Shown here piece by piece: positions 48,903 through 60,846 of a stretch of DNA of 64,000 bases; position 1 is the stretch's first letter; each line of letters opens with the position of its first letter. Source of the stretch: Microdochium bolleyi (taxonomy: Eukaryota; Ascomycota; Sordariomycetes; Xylariales; Microdochiaceae). The notes beneath the pieces are model-generated. The model saw nothing but the letters and a program-made list of their open reading frames with translations. It searched no databases and was not told the DNA's origin. Location: NCBI GenBank assembly GCA_001566295.1, contig KQ964264.1, forward strand, positions 186,001 through 250,000, written 5' to 3'. The position numbers and the translations under genes were made by a program.

Positions 48903-51900
48903 ATGAGGCCGTGGTCCCAGCTCTCATGGAGCTGCCTGCTCCTGTCGACACTCATTACCCCCGCGTTTGCGGCAGTCATTACCTCAAAATCAGCCGGCAG
49001 TGTGTCAGATGCCCCCAACGTCTGCCGAGCAATCGTATCGTAAGTAGTCCTCAAGCAGAAGACCTCCTTGTCTCCCGAGCAGCTAACATAGAGACCTGCT
49101 CCTCTGAAATAGACCTTTTGATTACTCTGCGAAGATCCGCCGTGATCATGAGCTACCAGTCTGCAGCGCTGGTAGCCCGCTCCAGGCCCGTGATGGCGCA
49201 GAAATTATCCCTGCAGCTATCGAGACTGGCGTCTCCCTCGTAGGACAGACGGAGCTCTCGTCCTTGTTCGGTAGACAGGTCGTGGGAGGTGACGATTATT
49301 CGTGCGGCCCCGACCGTCCTTGCAAGAACAAGGCTTGCTGTCCCAAGAAGACGGGACAGTGCAACTATGGCGAAGAGTGAGTCTTCCCCAGGCTGATCCA
49401 CACGCCTGTCTCAATGAGTGGTGGATAATTTGTTCTTGAACTACGATGCTGACAGTCCCAAGGGCCTGTGGTACTTCCGGCATCTCCCCAAACGACGTGT
49501 GCTGGTCCAACTGCGATGCTAAAGCAGAGTGCGGCAAAAACGCCAAGATCCCCGGCCAGAAGTGCCCCCTCAACGTTTGCTGTGGCAAGTAAGTAACACC
49601 CCGTCCAAGACTTGGAAGGCAGACTATTCGTATAAGATAAACTGACGATGGCGCACCACCTCGCAGATGGGGATTCTGTGGTATGACAAAGTAAGTGATA
49701 TACAGGGCTCCAACAGCGCTCCCTCCCACAGCAACAAACAACGGCCACTGACTCTTGAAATTCTGCTCAGGGACTTCTGCGAAAAGAAAGATAACGGAGC
49801 GACGGGTGGCTGCCAATCCAACTGTGACCAACCAGGCCCGAAGAAGAAGGCTTCCGAGCAGCTCAACCGTGTTATCGGATACTACGAGGCATGGCGACAT
49901 GACTCCAAGTGCCAGGACATGGGTCTCAACGATATTCCCGTGAACTCCCTCACCCATCTCTACTTCTCCTTCGCCTTTATCACCCCAGGAGAGTTCAACA
50001 TCATTGGCATGGACGGCCTTCCGGACAAGCTGTTCACAGACTTCACTAGTCTCAAGAAGAAGAACCCTGGCCTCAAGACCATCATCGCCGTTGGAGGGTG
50101 GACGCATAACGACCCCGGCCCTCTGCAGAAGGTCTTTAGCAACATGGTCAGCACGAAGGAGACCCGGGCAAAGTTCATCAAGAATCTGCTCTCCTTCCTT
50201 CGGAAATACGCTTTCGATGGTGTCGACTTTGACTGGGTACGTTGGTCCGACTGCAGTGCCTACCCCGAGAACACTCGCTGACCAATATATGCTGAAATAG
50301 GAATACCCTGGTGCCGATGACCGTGGAGGTGTCCCCGAGGACGGCGTGAACTTCACCAAGTTTCTGAAGGAACTGGACGACGAAAATAACAAGCAGCCCA
50401 ACAAGTACATCGTGTCCTTCACTGTTCCTACCAGTTTCTGGTACCTTCGCCACTTTGATCTCAAGGCTGTTGACTATACGGACTTTGTAAACGTCATGTC
50501 TTATGAGTAAGTTCCCCCACTCTGCACATTTCCCCTATTATGAATGATCTTCGCTAATGTCCTTCAAGTCTGCACGGAGTTTGGGATCGTGACAATCCGA
50601 TTGGCTCCCACATCTATGGCCACACCAACCTCACAGAGATGAGCTTGGCCTTTGACCTGTTCTGGCGAAACGACGTACCGGCCGGAAAGCTCAACATGGG
50701 TCTCGGTTTCTATGGCCGCGCCTTCCAGCTAGCCGACCCATCATGTAACAAGCCCGGATGTCTGTTCAAGGGTGGTGCTACTAAGGGCGCCTGCAGCGGC
50801 GAGTCGGGCATCCTCAGCTACCGCGAGATCCAGGAAGTCATCGACAAGTATAAGATCAAGCCTGTGCACGACAAGGAAGCTGGAGTCAAGTACATCACCT
50901 GGAACACCGACCAGTGGGTGTCCTTCGACGACAAAGACACCTTTAAGCAAAAGAAGGACCTTGCCAGCAAGCTCGGTCTCGGAGGCTTTCTAATCTGGGC
51001 AATTGATCAGGATGACGCCAAAATGTCTGCGCTTTCTGCAGTGCTGGATCCTAAGGCCATGGGCGACTTTAAATCAGACAAAAAGGACGACGAGAACTGG
51101 ACAGGCACGAACGAAAAGTGCTACGTCACGGCCTGCGGCGGTTCCTGCAAGTCAGGCGAGATCAAGATCACGGACCAAAAGTGCGAGAAGAAGAAGAAGA
51201 GCGAGCTCTGCTGCCCGCTCTCGGGTGCGCCTGACCCCAAGCAGTGCCACTGGCGAGGTGACGAAACCAGGTGGTGCAACGGACATTGCAACGACGACGA
51301 GGTCATGACGCACATGAGCAAGTACGGTGGCGGAGCCGACTGCTGGGACGGCCAGGTCGCCCACTGCTGCAAGAGCTCGCTCGGCGAGAAGAACGTCTGC
51401 AAGTGGCGCGGCGTCAATGAGAAGTGCCACGCCGGCGAACTCCCTATGACCTTTTCCGGAACTGTGCTCAACATCCTCGACGATATCGCAAAAGTCATCC
51501 TCCGTGTTGTCGGTCGCGCTCATCCCTTGACTGCGATTACAGGCCTCCTTTTACTCGAGGTCCTCGACGCGCTCGATCTCGAAACACAGAAGCTCTACTG
51601 CTGCCCGGAGAAAGAGCTCAAGAAATGGACGAACTGCGCCTGGTATGGCAAGCCTGGAAACTGCTTCGACGGCCACTGTCCAGACATGAAGACTGTCCAG
51701 ATCACCGACTCGTACTTTGGCGGTGGTGAGACCTGCGGCCACCACCTGGCGCGCGTCCGCACCTACTGCTGTGAGTCAGATGGCGAGCCCCTTTTCCTAC
51801 CGGTGCCACTCAAGAATCTCTTCGAGCACCCTCCCGACGGCGGCACCGATACCGACTTCCTCCTCGAGACCGACAAGTCATCTGCCGGCGGCGATACGGA

Positions 51901-54900
51901 TCCCAACGAGGCCGCGTTCCAGTTCGTCGTCCTCGTCTCGCCAGAAACACTCCAGATCTCACTTGACAAGCGCGACGGCTCTCACTGGGACGTCTTTGAC
52001 TGCAACGATGCCGTCACCGAGGGCGAGCACACGGTCCGCATGGTCTGCACCGACTATACGGCTGATAGCAACTGTGGCAAGATTGGTCTTGGTCACGGTG
52101 TCCCTGGCACCATCTTGCAGATGCCCAAGGGCTGTGGGCCAGGAAAGTACGCCGTGGCCAAGACCATGGTGCCATCGCCCGGAGATGACCACACCAACCT
52201 CCTGCCTCGCCACCTTTCCAACCTTGCGCCTCTCAAGCCAGTTGTCTACGATCTCACCTTCGACTACGACTTCCACCGTGTCCCCCGCGACCTCGGCAAC
52301 ACTCAGATGCGTATCGACTACAGCAACCAAGATGAATACTGGAAGAACATTGTGGCCGGTTCTGTCAGCAGAAAGAGAGACCTCGGCAACGGCCATGCCA
52401 AGCGCACTCTCGAGGATGTCGGCGGCAACCCCGTGCGATGGCTCGAGGAAGAATTCAGGGACGACTTCCATCTCAGCCCCATCGACAAGCGCGACCTGCA
52501 CGAACGCTGGTTCGGCAAGAGTATCCTCGAGTGGCTCGCAGCGCTGGTCAAGCCTGAGATCAAGCGTGAGTTCACGCACAAGTACGACGACAGTGTGACC
52601 GCCAAGCTCTTTGACGAGTCCTGGGACTGCATGAGAGACGGCATCAAGTACGATGGCCACCTGCTCGGCCAGGCGGTGCTTGACATCGAGGTGGAGTCCA
52701 GTTTTGGATTCACCCTCATCGTGGAGAAGCTAAGCCTTCCCCTCAACCTCGAGAAGAGCTACTTGACCTTTTACAACAAGGGCAAGGTCACGGGTGTTGT
52801 GACTCTCGAGGCCGTTGCCCGGATGACTTACGAGAAGAAGGAGGTCATTCTCAACTTGCCTTTCCCCGGAGCCTCCTTCAAGATCCCTGGAATCGGAACA
52901 ATCGGACCCCAGCTCACAGTTGAGGGCAGCATCGACGCGTCCCTGGGAATGGCTGGCTTGATCGAGACTAAGCTTGAGATCGCCAAGTGGGAGGCAAGTA
53001 CTCGCGCTCCTATCCGATTAACCGGAATTCCTTCCTCTGCTGTACCAAACTAACAATCCTATTTCCTAGGTTCGCCAAGTCCTGCCAAACAACAATGCTT
53101 ACAAACCCGAGCTCATCAATGGAGCCAAGGCGAGCCTCGACCGGACTGGCGACTTCTCAGGTCTGAAAAAGCCCGAATTCTACGCAGGCGTCACTGCCTC
53201 GGGAGACGTGACATTCAGGCTGTCCGCTGCGGCCGAGTTCGGCGTCCGCTTTGACCCCAAGTGGAAGGTCAACCCGGCCGCGGCTGCTGTCGTGGGTGAG
53301 GTCAGCCTGACAACCAAGTTCGCAACGGGCAAGTCAACCATTGGCACCTGCCCGTTTACCTATGGTCTCGATGTTGGGGCACGTCTCTTCGCGAGAGCAC
53401 AGGCGCCCGCCGCGTTTGGTTGGTCTGGCGGCGAGGTCAACCTGACGCCCCCCTGGAACAAGGCCATCATCAATGGCGGTACTTGTCCAGATCTGGGTCC
53501 CATCCCAGCCCGGCGGAGTCTTGCCCTTATCGAGGGCGGCGAGGACCCTCTGAACACCTCAGTGGCTGCACCGGCTGTCTATCACGGGCTCAACGTGCCC
53601 GCGATATATGGCTACACCGGTTTGAGCTCAAGGACCACCGATTCCCACCTGTCCCTGAGCAAGAGGGGAGCAGTGTTCGGCCCCGCCTTTCCCATTCCTG
53701 TTGGCGAGTACTTCTGCCCGGCTGCCGACGGGGAAAAGGGCATCACTTGTGAGCAAGCATATGACTCAATGGGCGCGAATGGCGGCGAGGGCGACGGCTG
53801 GAGGGTTGCGACGCGGAAGAGGACGCCAGCCCTCGAAGCACATGTCCATGCTCATCAACACCATCACAGCCGCCACGCGCACCATGGCCCCCACGGCCAT
53901 CCTCGCAGCGCCCACTACCAGGAGGCTCGCGATGAAGAGCTCCTGCACATGCTCGAAGAGCGCGGCAAGGAGAAGCTGATCAAGGCCTGTGGGATGGTGA
54001 CAGACATCTCAGACGACTTCCACCCCGCTGGCAAGCTGGGCGGAGACTCTTACGGCTGGCAGGATCCCAAGAACTGCAACAGCTACGACTGGGGTGGTAC
54101 TTCAGGCACTGGCGCTCTGGCTGCGCGCGTGCCGGGCATTGAGTACCACACTGAGCACATTCTCGAGGCTCAGTTGATTGACATCTTCTTCCAGAAGCTC
54201 AACAAGGACAAGGGCACAACCCCGTACAACAACCCCAAGCAGAACTTAGTACCTAACGTCGACCCCACCAAGGTCTCGTTCTGTGACTATGTCAATGCCT
54301 TGTGGGACATCGATCCGATCGTCTGGCCCAACAAGCCCACGACAGGGGGCATTGGCCAACCTTGGAAGCCCGTCTTCCACATTGCGGCGCAGTATCCCAC
54401 AAAGACCTTCAACCCGAACGAGTTTGTGGCCCTCGAGTCCCCCATAAACACGCCTGCAAAGACAAACGCCTGGCGCAGCAACGACCCCTTCAGCACCACT
54501 GGCTGGGCCAAGAACATTGGCACTTATGCAGAGGCGAAGTCCATCCTCGCCAAGCTGCGCAGCACGATGGGCTCCCGCATATACCAAAGCGACACGGTCA
54601 TCAGTGGGCGCCTCAAGACGCAGTCGGACAGAATTGCCGACGTTCTTGATGCTCTCGACACAACGCTGCTGCCTGCCAACCGTCGCAACGGCTACAACGC
54701 CTGGACCAAGCAGAACCTAAAGGACGACTGGAATAAATTCATGAAGGGCCAGTGGGTCATTATGAAGTCCAAAACCAAGGGTCTCGTCGACACGTGGCTG
54801 GACAAGCTGGAGAGCGCGTACACTACCCCCGCAGAGGTGGCCAAATACCAAGCCGTCGCCACTGATAGTCCAGCAGTGGCGGCCGAGAAGCTGGATAGGC

Positions 54901-54974
54901 GGAATTTCATAAAGGCAATCGAGGACTTTAGGGACAAATGGGAGAATCTGCCGGCTTGGACGACGCCGTTCTAA
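48903..54974 (+). CDS. Giant GH18 chitinase, subgroup C / killer toxin-like type
   Basis: Eight exons: 48903-49039, 49113-49376, 49463-49588, 49667-49690, 49771-50236, 50301-50506, 50569-52993, 53070-54974; 1,850 residues. A signal peptide covers 1-23. A Cys-rich hevein-like chitin-binding region spans about 110-200. GH18 spans about 217-567 with catalytic D-G-V-D-F-D-W-E (Glu340, the intron falls just before Glu) and F-Y-G-R-x-F. After it come Cys-rich repeats (about 590-860) and then about 1,000 residues without a named domain, ending in a module with an E-Y-H-T-E-H motif. The intron at 52994 has a GC donor (see findings). Subgroup C chitinases with such extensions relate to the alpha/beta subunit of Kluyveromyces zymocin and are used in mycoparasitism or hyphal fusion; that role here is inferred. 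No toxin activity is claimed. Confidence 0.9.
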
Positions 54975-55767
54975 AGGAAATCGAAGGATTATGCCCAAGA
55001 TTTCCGCGGACGCAGGGATTGCCTTTCTCCACTTTACTCAGGGGCGTCGTTTTCATACATTTTATAGCTTTAGTACTGAATATAAATACAAACGCGATGA
55101 TGGTTGCCATTACTTATTTACATTTTCGTGTACTCTGTGGTCTATTGTGGGGTGGGCAAGCTGTGTCTAACTTGAAGTGCTCTGCACGCCCTCATGGGAG
55201 TTCCTATGAGCCAGTAACAACATTGGGTCTTACGGTCGAGAAAGGGAAGGCGAGATTGCATGCACAACTTCGTGTTGTGAGGTCCGGTACTGATCCTGAC
55301 CGACAGCCCGTATTCCATTTACGACAAAAGCAATTCCTCATGGAAATGTACAATTATCAACTCTGACACTTGACTTGTCCGCGCCTGAATGTGTTTGCAT
55401 GATGATCGTGTTGATAGCCTTTGGCCGTAAAATACCACCAGCGACCGGCGTGTTGAGCTCAGGCACCGCTATAATTGATTGAGAGTGTGCCAACTTCCTG
55501 CTTTTTTAGAAGCGGGTTTCCCGTACCTCGATTCCCGCCGCGGCCCAGTTTTCACTCCGTGCCTCACGACCAACACCTTGTCCTACACCGCTACGCTCGA
55601 CAGCTTCTGCGTCGACAATTACCCTCCTCGGCATGCGGTAGCGCAGGCTGCTAGTTACCACTGCCTTCGCGGCGTGCTCGCCAATTATCCTCCTCCCACC
55701 ATCCGCGCACCCTTGCCGGGCCAACTACGCCTCCTCGATTCTCCATTACGGAAGTGATTGAATTACT
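54975..55767. other. Intergenic region, nothing recognised
   Basis: About 0.8 kb from the chitinase stop to the first family fragment. It is AT-rich around 55050-55130, probably the chitinase 3' end. The short open frame at 55479-55757 has no domain. Confidence 0.5.
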
Positions 55768-55870
55768 ATGCCGCTCCGCTCCGCGAAACGGACCCGGATT
55801 TCGAAGATGAAGCCCTGGGTCAAATCAAACTAATGGTCGCGGCCGAGCCTAGTAGAGTCCTCCGGTCTAC
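55768..55870 (+). pseudogene. 5' fragment of the local four-copy family
   Basis: The first about 30 codons match the start of the copy at 59340 (shared M-P-L-R-E-T-D-P and F-E-D-E-A-L stretches) with few changes. A 5-bp tandem duplication (CTCCG) right after the fourth codon shifts the frame, and similarity stops at about 55870. It is a truncated copy lying just upstream of the intact member. Confidence 0.75.
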
Positions 55871-56194
55871 CGTCAATGCCTCCCTGATGACGCCCACTAC
55901 CGATCGCTGCGCACCACTGGCGGTGAAAGACGGTTCTTGCCCGCCTGATCGTGCTTGCCCCAAGGTACAGTATCCTGCTTCAAGTACATTAAGGTACCTT
56001 TATGCGTCGAACTAGAGACCCCTGGAGGTGAGCGGGGTTCCTGCCTCTTTTGCTCTGCCCCGCCTACCAACGCACTTAGTGTCCGTTGACCTCTTCCGCA
56101 ACCTCATCTTCTTCTTCCTCCTTCTTCAAACCTAGCCCTGTCACCAAATCGTCGACGTCGAACCAGGATAGATCGTGGTCCTCGTGCAGTCACT

Positions 56195-57745
56195 ATGCCA
56201 TTCCGCGCCCCTGATACTAACCTCGGGGGTCGGCCCCAAGTTCAGATCCAGCATATTACCTCGCCCGCTGGGACCGCCCAGCGTTTCGTTTACAAGGTGG
56301 CAATGCCACAGTTGCTCAACTCTGACGACGAGCCCCTGCCGTGCTACGAGCCCGCCGAAGAGACTACAGCTATTAGCGCCCACTTGTCCTCACAGGTCTA
56401 TACAGTCTTTCAACAGATAGTATCCTACAGGCCCCCGCCTGATAACGCGGCCGCGCCAGTCGGGCATGAACTGAGCATCTGTATCAAGCCGGACACTTTC
56501 CAAAAGGAGCCATACTGTCTCCACCGTAAGTACAACTCGCGCCGGCTACAGCTCTACCACCCTGAGTTACTGCCAGATCTGCCCTCTGTGCGTAGCCTTA
56601 CCGTGAGCTCTCTGCCGGACTACCACGGAACTTGGGAACGCGAGACGTATAGCGTGCGCCTATTGTCGCCTCTATGGCCTATGCAGTGCCTGGTACACCT
56701 ACCGAGAGCGGAGGAGTTACGGTTGCCGTGGATGTGGGAACGTCCGATGCCCGGCTGTATGCCTAGCAGGGTCGTCCGCGAGCATTACACCCGCCCTTGG
56801 GAGGGCCCGCTGCGCGACGCCCGCCACGACTTTGGAGCTGCTATGGCGGAGCAGGACAAATACCTGTGCGGGAGGATTCCGGCCAGTCTGACGCACGCTG
56901 CCCTGCATTTCTGGACACCGAGACAGTCGGCCAAAGAAGACCAGGCTATACCCCGGCCGAACCTGATTCACCCAGCGGAGGGAGACAGGGATCCCGTCTC
57001 TACAGGGCTTCGTATATTAGCACGCCAGCTACGCTTCCTCGATCTCAGGGCCCTGGTGACCAAGGATCTCTTCCCGGCTACCGAAGCATACGAGGAGCAC
57101 CACCAGTGGCGGCACATGCGACGCATGCGCATCGAGTTCCATCCGCTACGACCAGATGGCCGCTGGTACTTTATAGGCCCGCACGACGAGGATCCGCACG
57201 ATTCCGAGGAGGGGGGCTTCCGGATCACCGAAGAGCACTATCCGCCAGAGTCCGACACGGAAGAGGATGAAGATCTCGATATGGAGTTCGATAACGACCC
57301 TAAGGGTGGCTCGGAGTCTGATAACCTGCCTGACATGTTCCGTATCGAGCCCTGTAGGGAGAGGATAGAGCCTCTCCTAGCAGCGTTCGCACAGTCCGTG
57401 GCCCGTAGTAATATGCCTGACTTAGAGGAGGCTGAGCTGTTCACGTACTTGTGGTGGTGTCCGGGAGAAGCCAGGGCACCTGAGTACGGTCTTAAGGCCT
57501 ATGATTTTGAGACCAAGACACATCGGTGGGGAGTCAAGTATACGGCTAGTCGCGAGTCGGAGGGAGAGGCTCCGGCTGTGACATGGCAGGTCGGTAACTG
57601 GAGACCCAGCCAAGAGACTATAAGTCTTTTCGAAAGTCTGGGACGGCAAGAGTGGCTTGAACTAGAGACTGATCAAGGCAGGAACCTAGGAGACTTCAGT
57701 CTCACTACTGGGTGGGCAGTATGGGAGCATATTCCCTCAACATGA
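56195..57745 (+). CDS. Intact member of a fungal-specific family (unknown function)
   Basis: A single exon of 516 residues, the only complete copy of four in this stretch. A central R-I-E-F-H-P-L-R-P-D-G-R-W-Y-F block is followed by an acidic linker rich in Asp/Glu, then a C-terminal part with an E-A-E-L-F-x-Y-L-W-W segment and a W-Q-V-G-x-W-R-P block. Similar C-terminal halves occur in uncharacterised fungal proteins that often carry an N-terminal F-box; here no F-box is visible and the N-terminus is short. There is no signal peptide or membrane segment, so it is probably cytosolic. The frame is free of stops although its siblings have decayed, so it may still be under selection. I assign no function. 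Confidence 0.72.
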   Translation: MPFRAPDTNLGGRPQVQIQHITSPAGTAQRFVYKVAMPQLLNSDDEPLPCYEPAEETTAISAHLSSQVYTVFQQIVSYRPPPDNAAAPVGHELSICIKPDTFQKEPYCLHRKYNSRRLQLYHPELLPDLPSVRSLTVSSLPDYHGTWERETYSVRLLSPLWPMQCLVHLPRAEELRLPWMWERPMPGCMPSRVVREHYTRPWEGPLRDARHDFGAAMAEQDKYLCGRIPASLTHAALHFWTPRQSAKEDQAIPRPNLIHPAEGDRDPVSTGLRILARQLRFLDLRALVTKDLFPATEAYEEHHQWRHMRRMRIEFHPLRPDGRWYFIGPHDEDPHDSEEGGFRITEEHYPPESDTEEDEDLDMEFDNDPKGGSESDNLPDMFRIEPCRERIEPLLAAFAQSVARSNMPDLEEAELFTYLWWCPGEARAPEYGLKAYDFETKTHRWGVKYTASRESEGEAPAVTWQVGNWRPSQETISLFESLGRQEWLELETDQGRNLGDFSLTTGWAVWEHIPST

Positions 57746-57921
57746 AAGTCAAACCAGACTAGCTAGTAAGACCGGTCTCACTATATAGTACCTAAAAACA
57801 GATCCTAAAGCCTGATAAAGAGAAAAGATATATTCGTTTGATAATCGCGTGTTCAACCTCACAATGCCAGGCCGCAAAGCACTGTTCGACTGTCAGCGTT
57901 GAAGTTTCGGTTACAAGTTCT

Positions 57922-58083
57922 TGAGGAAATGACGCCGGCCTGCGCCATGGTCAGGGTCCGCGCGGCGACCGATATAGCGAACGAGTTGGCCACGTCATTG
58001 GCGCCGCTGCCGAGAGAACTGAAGACGAAGGCAACGGTAGTGATTGCTAGGATCCAGGCATACTGCTGGAGTGCTGGCGCCAT
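57922..58083 (-). pseudogene. Truncated 5' end of a PHO4-type phosphate permease
   Basis: From the ATG at 58083 about 54 codons carry the hallmark opening of the inorganic phosphate transporter family, including G-A-N-D-V-A-N-S-F-A and the A-R-T-L-T segment of the first membrane helices. Similarity ends abruptly after about 57922, where the family should continue for several hundred residues with further helices; instead a stop follows soon. The remainder of the gene is not in the window. It is a gene fragment, most likely left by a rearrangement, and cannot encode a working transporter. Confidence 0.75.
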
Positions 58084-58148
58084 AGTGGACAGGCCTGGGA
58101 CAAGATGCGTTTGGCCGCGAGCAAGTGGATGTGGGTTGTGAGAGACGA

Positions 58149-58757
58149 ATGCAGATGAGGGTAAGTGAGCACGTTGCGGCGCAGTTTCCAACGAAGAACT
58201 TTCAATCGCGCGAATTTGTTGCTCTGGAAGCTACTATCAACACCCCCGCCAAGACAAGCGCTTGGCGCGGCAACAACCCTTTTAAGACTACAGGTTGGGT
58301 ACATGACATTGGTGATTATGGCAAAGCAAGGAAAATACTACTCAAGCTGCGCAGCACTATAGGTTCTCGCATCTACCAGAGTGACCCGATCATCAGCGGG
58401 CGTCTCAAGGCCCAGTCGGATAGAATCGGAGTGGTTTTCGGAGAGCTCGACACGAGGTTATTAAACACAGGTACTCCCGCTAGCTACAACCCCTGGACGT
58501 TTCAGAATCTGCAGGCGGAGTGGACCACTTTCATGAGAGGCCAACACAGTATCATGACATCCCAGACGACTGGGCTCGTCAATACTTACTTGCCCTTAAT
58601 GAAGGCTGCATACACCACGCAAGCAGAAAAGGCCAGATGGGCAGACGCCCCAGGTGACACGCAGGCAGATACGACAGACAAGCAGGCACGTCGTAGATTT
58701 ATCCAGGCCATTGAGGATTTGGAGACCAAGCGGAATAGCTTACCAGCGTGGACTTAA
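58149..58757 (+). pseudogene. Stand-alone copy of the chitinase C-terminal module
   Basis: About 195 codons are clearly homologous to the last residues of the giant chitinase (its copy covers about 54393-54960): shared V-A-L-E, I-N-T-P-A-K-T, T-G-W, S-R-I-Y-Q-S-D and L-P-A-W-T stretches. The reading frame is open with no stops or frameshifts, starting from a possible ATG at 58149 and ending with TAA. No signal peptide, GH18 domain or chitin-binding region precedes it. The DNA has diverged visibly, so the duplication is not recent. It may be a dead fragment or a small expressed protein carrying only this module. The upstream PHO4 fragment abuts it head-to-head. Confidence 0.7.
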
Positions 58758-59339
58758 CCACTCTGAGCAGAAATATCGTCACTTCCGCAGGGTTGCAACC
58801 CCGGGTCATCTCTGCTTCTCGTGGTGGTTGAGTCAAGAACTTCACGTAACACGAATCTAACGTACACATTTGTCTGTGCAACGGGGATCATGGCTCTCGG
58901 CAACAAAATCTGACGCTCCGTGACCTGTAACTAGGAGTCTGGAACTGGATCAACGCGTCCGGGAAAGAAAGAACCCTTTACTTTCACTGATATTCCCGTC
59001 TAGTGTCGTTCACAAAGAGGAAAATGCCATTGCACCCTCCAGAAATGACAACCTCAAAATGATAATCTATCGTTACATGTCTTAAGTGTCCACGTGGACC
59101 GTGTATAAACAAACGATGAATGGTCGTGTACATAAACTGTACATTCATCTTGGTGTGGCATTAATTATCCTCGGCCACATATTAATAAGCGTACCCCATC
59201 TGCCTGATAGTTTAAATAGTGTACTCAGTCTAACCCACTTCGCATTGATCTTACACATTCTCCTTCATTTCCCATCCATCCCGCACGCCTGCTGCGAACC
59301 GATTAAGCCTTGAGAGCTCTTCGCTACGTACCAGTCAGC
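58758..59339. other. AT-rich intergenic region
   Basis: About 580 bp before the third family copy, AT-rich near 59040-59270. It resembles a promoter region; nothing else was recognised. Confidence 0.5.
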
Positions 59340-60846
59340 ATGCCACTCCGCGAAACCGACCCGAATTTCGAAGATGAAGCCCTGGACCAGACCAAAATGG
59401 TGGTTGCGGCCGAGCCCAGCGGAGTCCTCAAGTATGGCGTATACGATATCTCGTTGCCGCTCCTCCTCAGTTCTGAGGAGCACCCACTCCCGTGCCACGA
59501 GCCTGCTGAGGAGCGCGCTGCCGTCAGCGCTCATGTGTCGGCGCGCATCCATGCCTACTACAAGCAGATCGCCGCTTATTATGCCGGGCTCGTCAATCCA
59601 CCAGCCGATGTTTGGCTTACTTTCTTTGTGCAACCGCAGGGATTTGAACACAACCCAGAATGCGAGCACCGCAACAACCACGCGCGCCGCCTGCAGTTGC
59701 ACGAAGGTGAGACACTGCCAGATCTGCCCTCCGTGTCTGCCTTGAGTGTCCAGTCGACCAAAACCTACCATTTCAACAACAACAAGTCGCACAACATTCG
59801 CCCTTTCCCTTGGTCCCGCTGCGATGCCTCGTTCATCTGCCAGCGGTGGAAGAGTGGAGGGTCCCCTGGCTCTGGGAACGGCCCATGCCTGGCGTTGCGC
59901 CAAGCAGAGTTGTGCGGGAGCACTACACGTGGCCCTGGGAAGGACCTCTACGAGATGCCCGCCACGAGTTCGGCGCTGCTATCATGGACCAAGAGAAATA
60001 CCTCTGTGGAAGGCGGATCCCGGCCAGCTTAACCAGGGTCTTACTTCATTTCTGGGAGCCTGACCAATTCGCCAATGAGGATCAGACCGTGCCCAGACCA
60101 AATTTGGTCCGGCCCGCGAATCAGGACCCAGTGTCAATAGGACTCCGCAAGCTGGCTACGCAGCTGCGCTGTTCGATGTCCGGGCGTTGGTCACCCACGA
60201 TCTATTCCCTTTCCCGGAGGCGCACCCCGAAGAGCAATGGTCACAGATGCGTCGTTTCCGACTCGAAATCCATCCTCTTCGTCCAGATGGGCGATGGTAC
60301 TTCATCGGCCCGAGTGGTGAGGACCCGCATGACTCCCAAGGGGGATACGACATCTCCGAGAAACACTACCCTCGCGAGTTTGACACAGCAGAAGACGAAG
60401 ACCTAGATGTTGAGTACGGCAATGATCCCGATGGCGGTTCAGAGTATGATGCTCTTCCAGATATGTTCCGAATCAAACCCCATAGGGAGAAGATTGAGCC
60501 TTTGCTTGTGGCGTTTGCCAAGGCATTGACTGGCATGCCGAGCTTGGAGGACGCCGAGATGTTTGCGTACCTGACGTGGCATCCGGCAGATCAGAGAAAA
60601 GAGGAGTACATATCACCGAACAACCTGAGAACCCACACTCACAGGTGGGGTGTCAAGTTTGTTGCTGGGCGCGGCGAAAAGGCCAGCGACGAGGCCGGAC
60701 CCGTGGTTCAGTGGCAGGTCGGTGACTGGAGACCTAGCCAGGACGTCTTGGGTCTGTTTGGAAGTTTGGGACGACAGGAGTGGCTTGATCTCAAGTTCGA
60801 AAAAGACAGAAACCCGCCACCTGGGAACCACACCGTCTTAGACTAG
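59340..60846 (+). pseudogene. Family copy with two frameshifts
   Basis: The ATG at 59340 opens a frame matching the intact member at 56195 along its length, including the H-P-L-R-P-D-G-R-W-Y-F block and the acidic linker. The frame breaks near 59809 and again near 60171; each break is consistent with loss of one base, and no intron fits because no sequence is extra. Between the breaks and after them the expected protein continues to a stop at 60846, and I found no in-frame nonsense codons. It is either a young pseudogene or a gene with two base-calling errors. I leave both breaks as seen. Confidence 0.72.

Noticed and set aside
49217..50464. 415-codon open frame on the minus strand
   Set aside because: It lies antisense to the chitinase exons and introns; the sense strand has clear domains and splice sites, so this is a shadow.
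59809..60171. Introns instead of frameshifts in the 59340 family copy
   Set aside because: The expected protein continues without extra sequence at both breaks, so there is no room for an intron.
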